Positions 20,971 through 24,362 of a stretch of DNA of 24,362 bases are shown here, in pieces. Under the pieces are notes generated by a model. The model was not told the origin of the DNA, made no database searches, and was given only the letters and a program-made list of their open reading frames with translations. The DNA comes from Zestomicrobium sp964482405 (GTDB lineage Archaea > Thermoproteota > Thermoprotei_A > Sulfolobales > NBVN01): assembly GCA_964482405.1 (NCBI GenBank), contig CAYZXH010000025.1, positions 1 through 24,362 of the forward strand, given 5' to 3'. A program made the position numbers and the translations under genes. Positions within the stretch are counted from its first letter, which is position 1; the number at the start of each line of letters is the position of its first letter.

Positions 20971-22125
20971 GTGTTGGAGGTAGGTGTTGTAGGAGCGCAT
21001 AGTCTGAAGTACGAGTTGAGGTCATCTAAGGAAGTTTGGGACATGGTTAAAGAGGTTGTGGAGGGGGTTTTAGGGAAGGTTGATAAAGGTATTGGTAAGG
21101 ACGAGATCGATTTAGTCATAGTATCTAACTTTTCCGATAGGTTCGGGGGGCTAACGCATACAGCACCCCTCGTCATCTCGTATTTGGGCTTAAATAACAC
21201 GAAGGGTTTCAGAGTTGAGAACGCGTGTGTCTCAGGGGGTACAGCACTCTACATCGCGTGGAACTTCCTCAGGAGTGGCCTAGCTAAGAACGCCTTAATA
21301 ATTGGTTTCGAGAAGATGAGTTACCTACCGTCAAGCATGGAAGTAAACGAGGTTTTGATGCAGGCCGGGCACCCGGAGGAGGTCTTGGTTGGAGCACCTT
21401 TCGTCTCACTCTACGCTTTAATAGCTACGGCCTACATGAGTAGGTACGGGGCTAGGGAGGAAGACCTTGCTTTAGTAGCTGTGAAGAATCATGAGAACGG
21501 GTTGAGGAATCCTCTAGCAGCTATGCAGAAGAAAATCAGTGTTGAGGACGTCATGAAGTCCCCGTATGTTTCATGGCCGTTGAAACTCTACGATTCCTCG
21601 CTAATAACTGACGGTGCCGCTGCTCTGATAGTGAGTAGTGAGCCGAGGAGATATACCGACACCCCAGTCATGCTGAGGTCGATAGCCATGTACCACGACC
21701 ATCCAGGGGTTTCCCAGCGTGAGGACTTAACAGCCTTGAGAGCTGTTAAGAAAGCTGGTGAGGAAGCTTACAGGAGTGCTGGCTTAACTCCTAAGGACGT
21801 GGACGTGATGGAGGTGCACGACGCGTTCACTATAGCGGAGATAATAGTTTACGAGATGTTAGGTCTTGCTGAGAGGGGTAGGGGTGTTGAGCTGATTAGG
21901 GAGGGCGTCACAGCTTTTCACGGTGAGATACCTGTCAATCCTAGCGGGGGTCTTAAGTCTAAGGGGCACCCGATAGGAGCTACGGGTGTCGGCATGGTTG
22001 CTGAGATTTACTGGCAGTTGAGGGGTGAGGCGGGTGAGAGGCAGGTACCGGGCGCTGAGGTGGGGTTGGTGGAGAATCACGGGGGTACTGGAGCGACCTC
22101 CGTAGTAGCTATCTTCAGTAGGTGA
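20971..22125 (+). CDS. Thiolase family acyl-CoA acyltransferase
   Basis: This 384-residue thiolase-fold enzyme is of the SCP-x/acetyl-CoA acetyltransferase type. Nucleophile C86 sits in ENACVSGGTAL, H283 in EVHDAF and H333 in SKGHPIGATG; the last motif is NHGGTG (369-374), where classic thiolases have a Cys. It should condense or cleave acyl-CoAs (for example two acetyl-CoA to acetoacetyl-CoA). Archaeal relatives normally sit beside a DUF35 OB-fold protein and HMG-CoA synthase; neither is here as a separate gene. The start is GTG 20971 with an AGAGGGG ribosome site. Its TGA overlaps the next gene's GTG by four bases (GTGA), so thiolase and reductase are translated as a unit. Confidence 0.9.
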   Translation: MLEVGVVGAHSLKYELRSSKEVWDMVKEVVEGVLGKVDKGIGKDEIDLVIVSNFSDRFGGLTHTAPLVISYLGLNNTKGFRVENACVSGGTALYIAWNFLRSGLAKNALIIGFEKMSYLPSSMEVNEVLMQAGHPEEVLVGAPFVSLYALIATAYMSRYGAREEDLALVAVKNHENGLRNPLAAMQKKISVEDVMKSPYVSWPLKLYDSSLITDGAAALIVSSEPRRYTDTPVMLRSIAMYHDHPGVSQREDLTALRAVKKAGEEAYRSAGLTPKDVDVMEVHDAFTIAEIIVYEMLGLAERGRGVELIREGVTAFHGEIPVNPSGGLKSKGHPIGATGVGMVAEIYWQLRGEAGERQVPGAEVGLVENHGGTGATSVVAIFSR

Positions 22126-23102
22126 TCGTGATGGTCTGGAAGCTAACTACTTACACGGAGCTGTACACGCCGGTACTACCCTACAAGTCTACCTACGCTA
22201 TAGGCGTGGTGGAGAATGAGGAGGGTGTTAGGAGGGTAGTCCGGGTAGATAGGAAGTTCTTCGGGAAGCTTAAGGTGGGAATGGTTGGGGACGTGGTCGA
22301 GTCTTGGAGCGTCTTCGGCACTATACCGGTCTTCATACCTGCCGGCGTTGAGGTTGGTGAGAGAAAGGTTGCTTTAGTGACCGGAGGTGCTAGGGGGATA
22401 GGAGCCGCCATATCCTTGGAGCTGGCTAGGTCAGGTTACTTAATAGCTGTGGCCGACATCTCGCGTGATGCGGAAGCAGAGAGAACAATTAAAGCAATAG
22501 CTGACTCCGGGTCTAAGGCTTTGTTCGTTGAGATGGATGTCTCTAAGTATGAGTCTGTTGAGGAAGGGGTTAAGAAAGTAGTTAGTGAATTTGGGAGGGT
22601 AGATGTCTTAGTCAATAACGCGGGGATAACGAAGGACGCGTACTTACAGAGGATAAGCCCGGATATGTGGGACGCTGTGATAAGGGTGAACCTGACCGGG
22701 GCGTATAACTGCTCGAGAGTTGTGACGCCCTACATGATTAAGGGTGGGGGCGGCGTCATAATCAACGTGTCATCTATTGTTGGGTTGTTAGGTAATTTAG
22801 GGCAGGCGAATTACGCGGCGTCTAAGTCAGGCTTGATAGGGCTTACCTACACGTTAGCTAAGGAGCTGGCCCCGTACGGGATAAGGGTGGTTGCGATAGC
22901 TCCTGGATTCGTTAAGACTCGGATGGCTTTAGCAGTGCCCACACCGATATTGAGGGACTACCTGAAGAGGATACCTATCCCGAGACTCGTGGAGCCTGAG
23001 GAGGTGGCTAAGTTAGTGAGGCATATAGTAGAGAATGAAGCCCTGAACGGCGTCGTGATACCGGTAGACTTAGGAACCACGATCTCAAGTCCTAAAGCTT
23101 GA
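22122..23102 (+). CDS. DUF35-like OB-fold fused to short-chain dehydrogenase (ketoacyl reductase type)
   Basis: This 326-residue protein has two parts. Residues about 5-75 read like the OB-fold half of DUF35 proteins: LPYKSTYAIGVVENEEGVRR, then KLKVGMVGDVVES and a closing TIPVFIPA; the usual N-terminal zinc ribbon is absent. Residues about 82-320 are a complete classical SDR: TGGARGIG (87-94), D112 after strand 2 (suggesting NADH), NNAG (165-168), N190, catalytic S218, Y231 and K235 (YAASK), and PGFVKT. FabG/PhaB-type enzymes of this kind reduce 3-ketoacyl thioesters. Classical SDRs are about 250 residues, so the extension is real and unusual. The GTG start at 22122 overlaps the thiolase stop. 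Confidence 0.85.
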   Translation: MIVMVWKLTTYTELYTPVLPYKSTYAIGVVENEEGVRRVVRVDRKFFGKLKVGMVGDVVESWSVFGTIPVFIPAGVEVGERKVALVTGGARGIGAAISLELARSGYLIAVADISRDAEAERTIKAIADSGSKALFVEMDVSKYESVEEGVKKVVSEFGRVDVLVNNAGITKDAYLQRISPDMWDAVIRVNLTGAYNCSRVVTPYMIKGGGGVIINVSSIVGLLGNLGQANYAASKSGLIGLTYTLAKELAPYGIRVVAIAPGFVKTRMALAVPTPILRDYLKRIPIPRLVEPEEVAKLVRHIVENEALNGVVIPVDLGTTISSPKA

Positions 23103-23171
23103 TGTAGGCTCAATCAATTATTTACTGAATTAACCTGAAGATTTTTAATTTTGATCCCTAATTAGGATTGG

Positions 23172-24236
23172 GTGCTCCTCACGCAACTTCCGGAAATACT
23201 TAGGGTTAAGCTTAGTGAAGGTTTCGAGATTAGTTTCAGACTCCTTAAGAGGGGGGCGAAGAAAGCAGTAGTATTGATTCACGGCAACCTCTCCTCATCG
23301 CTGGTTTGGGAAGACTTCATGAGTAAGGTACCTGCAGATTTCGACGTCGTAGCTCCGGATCTTAGGGGTTTCGGGGATAGTGGGAGGAGACCCGTAGACG
23401 CTACTAGGGGATTAAGAGATTTCTCAGATGACGTGCTGGGGTTGTTGGCAACACTTAAATACGATTCTTACGTGTTGGTAGGGCATAGTATGGGAGGGGG
23501 TGTGGCGTTACAAGCGCTCCTAGACGCTCCAAGCGATGTCAGGGTGAGAGGGGTTGTGTTAGTTGATCCCTTACCCCCGTACGGCTTCGGAGGGACTATA
23601 GACGTGTACGGAACGCCGTGTTACGAGGATTACTCAGGGTCTGGCGCGGGTCTCGTAGCTAAGTACAACCCCGAATTCATCAGGTTGCTTAAGGCTAAGT
23701 ACACTGGGACCGACCACCCGTCAGCGCCGGCCAACGCTGTTAAGGCATACTTTGCCGAAGACTACGTGATTAGCGAGGATTTGATGAGCAAGCTCTTAAG
23801 AATGCTGTTCAGTACCGAAGTAGGTGAGGATAACTACCCGGGAGATTACGTGGAGAGCCCTAACTGGCCATACGTAGCGCCGGGGAGTAGGGGGGTGTTA
23901 AACGCGATGAGTCCTAAATACCTCAACTTAAGAGAGGTCTTGAAAGTGGTGAGGAAACCCCCGATACTCTGGGTACACGGGAGTAAAGACATAATAGTGT
24001 CTGACACGTCACTGCTCGACGTAGCTGTTTTAGGGCTTGCGGGATACATACCTGGGTATCCAGGACCGGATAAGTTCCCGCCGCAACCCATGGTGAGTCA
24101 GATAAAGACTTTCTTAGACGAGTACCTCATGAAGGGCGGGACTTACGAGAAGTTAGTGATTGAGGGTGCCGGACACACACCGTTCATAGAGAAACCGGAA
24201 GAATTCACGAGGAAATTCACGGATTTCATTTATTAA
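23172..24236 (+). CDS. Alpha/beta hydrolase
   Basis: This 354-residue alpha/beta-fold hydrolase has the oxyanion segment LIHGN (35-39), PDLRGFGDSG, nucleophile elbow GHSMGG with S106, acid D273 in HGSKDIIVSD and H335 in GAGHTPFIEKPEEF. The cap (about 137-250) is long, and there is an extra stretch of roughly 40 residues between the acid and the histidine (GYIPGYPGPDKFPPQPMV), making it about 80 residues longer than usual. There is no signal peptide, so it is cytosolic. It may be a thioesterase or esterase acting on products of the thiolase-reductase pair; the substrate is not readable. The GTG start at 23172 and a TTTTTAATTTT promoter-like tract (about 23142-23152) suggest its own promoter 69 bases after the reductase. 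Confidence 0.85.
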   Translation: MLLTQLPEILRVKLSEGFEISFRLLKRGAKKAVVLIHGNLSSSLVWEDFMSKVPADFDVVAPDLRGFGDSGRRPVDATRGLRDFSDDVLGLLATLKYDSYVLVGHSMGGGVALQALLDAPSDVRVRGVVLVDPLPPYGFGGTIDVYGTPCYEDYSGSGAGLVAKYNPEFIRLLKAKYTGTDHPSAPANAVKAYFAEDYVISEDLMSKLLRMLFSTEVGEDNYPGDYVESPNWPYVAPGSRGVLNAMSPKYLNLREVLKVVRKPPILWVHGSKDIIVSDTSLLDVAVLGLAGYIPGYPGPDKFPPQPMVSQIKTFLDEYLMKGGTYEKLVIEGAGHTPFIEKPEEFTRKFTDFIY

Positions 24237-24332
24237 GTACTTTCTTTTAAGAATTAAAGAATGTCCTCACATTATCTGAGCCGAGGTCGTGAGGAACGTT
24301 CTTCACAACCTTGGTGAGAGACGCGTACATAA

Positions 24333-24340
24333 CTTATATG
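24333..24340 (+). promoter_or_regulatory. TATA box for a gene beyond the window
   Basis: CTTATATG near the right edge has the form of an archaeal TATA box, and a start about 25-35 bases on would fall at or just past the window end. Bases 24237-24332 hold no gene: an early T-rich tract (24240-24249) may end the hydrolase transcript. Confidence 0.35.
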
Positions 24341-24362
24341 TGTGGGGCACGAGATATTATTC

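Noticed and set aside
24252..24335. 27-codon minus-strand frame near the right edge
   Set aside because: A stop precedes its ATG closely, so it is not the end of a longer gene entering the window, and it has no recognisable features.

Overview
The window looks like chromosomal DNA of a hyperthermophilic crenarchaeon (Thermoprotei, probably Desulfurococcales-like). The evidence is tightly packed genes, many GTG/TTG starts, AGG/AGA arginine codons, archaeal TATA boxes 24-37 bases before starts (some mRNAs apparently leaderless), and families typical of this group: Tfx, an HTH_10 regulator, a COG1672-type ATPase, DUF131, a THUMP/Tan1-like protein, a TAXI-TRAP receptor and an archaeal class-III aminotransferase. 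The assignment rests on protein resemblance and signals only; no database search was possible.

Layout. 1-160 is the right end of an IS200/IS605-type element: the end of a tnpB-like frame over a chain of GC-rich hairpins resembling an omega-RNA scaffold. It abuts, and probably interrupts, a TAXI-TRAP transporter operon (DUF1850 protein and TAXI binding protein, minus strand). 1.9-4.5 kb holds a secreted PLD-type nuclease, whose stop codon touches a second, solitary copy of the same IS end, then a MarC-like membrane protein, an M50 protease and a Tfx regulator. 4.5-7.5 kb is a BtuCDF/FecBCD-type importer under a perfect palindrome, with an unusual ATPase and a coiled-coil-stalked binding protein. 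7.6-10.1 kb is an ABC-2 exporter operon plus a membrane protein. 10.2-11.3 kb is a set of three small unknown proteins, followed by 400 bases without a gene but with clear RNA-like hairpins.

11.7-16.9 kb (minus strand) carries a class-III aminotransferase, two tandem DUF131 membrane proteins, a BioD-like P-loop ATPase, a small membrane protein, a COG1672-type ATPase and SfsA. A 456-base gap with several inverted repeats follows. 17.4-20 kb has a nitroreductase, a phosphohexomutase and a THUMP protein. 20.1-24.2 kb, plus strand, has an HTH_10 regulator and a lipid/acyl-CoA-type cassette of thiolase, short-chain dehydrogenase and alpha/beta hydrolase.

The most interesting point is in that last cassette. 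The dehydrogenase carries an N-terminal extension of about 75 residues that reads like the OB-fold half of a DUF35 protein, the family that normally bridges archaeal thiolases to their partner enzymes. Here that module appears fused to the ketoreductase and translationally coupled to the thiolase, suggesting a thiolase-reductase complex with acyl-CoA hand-over.
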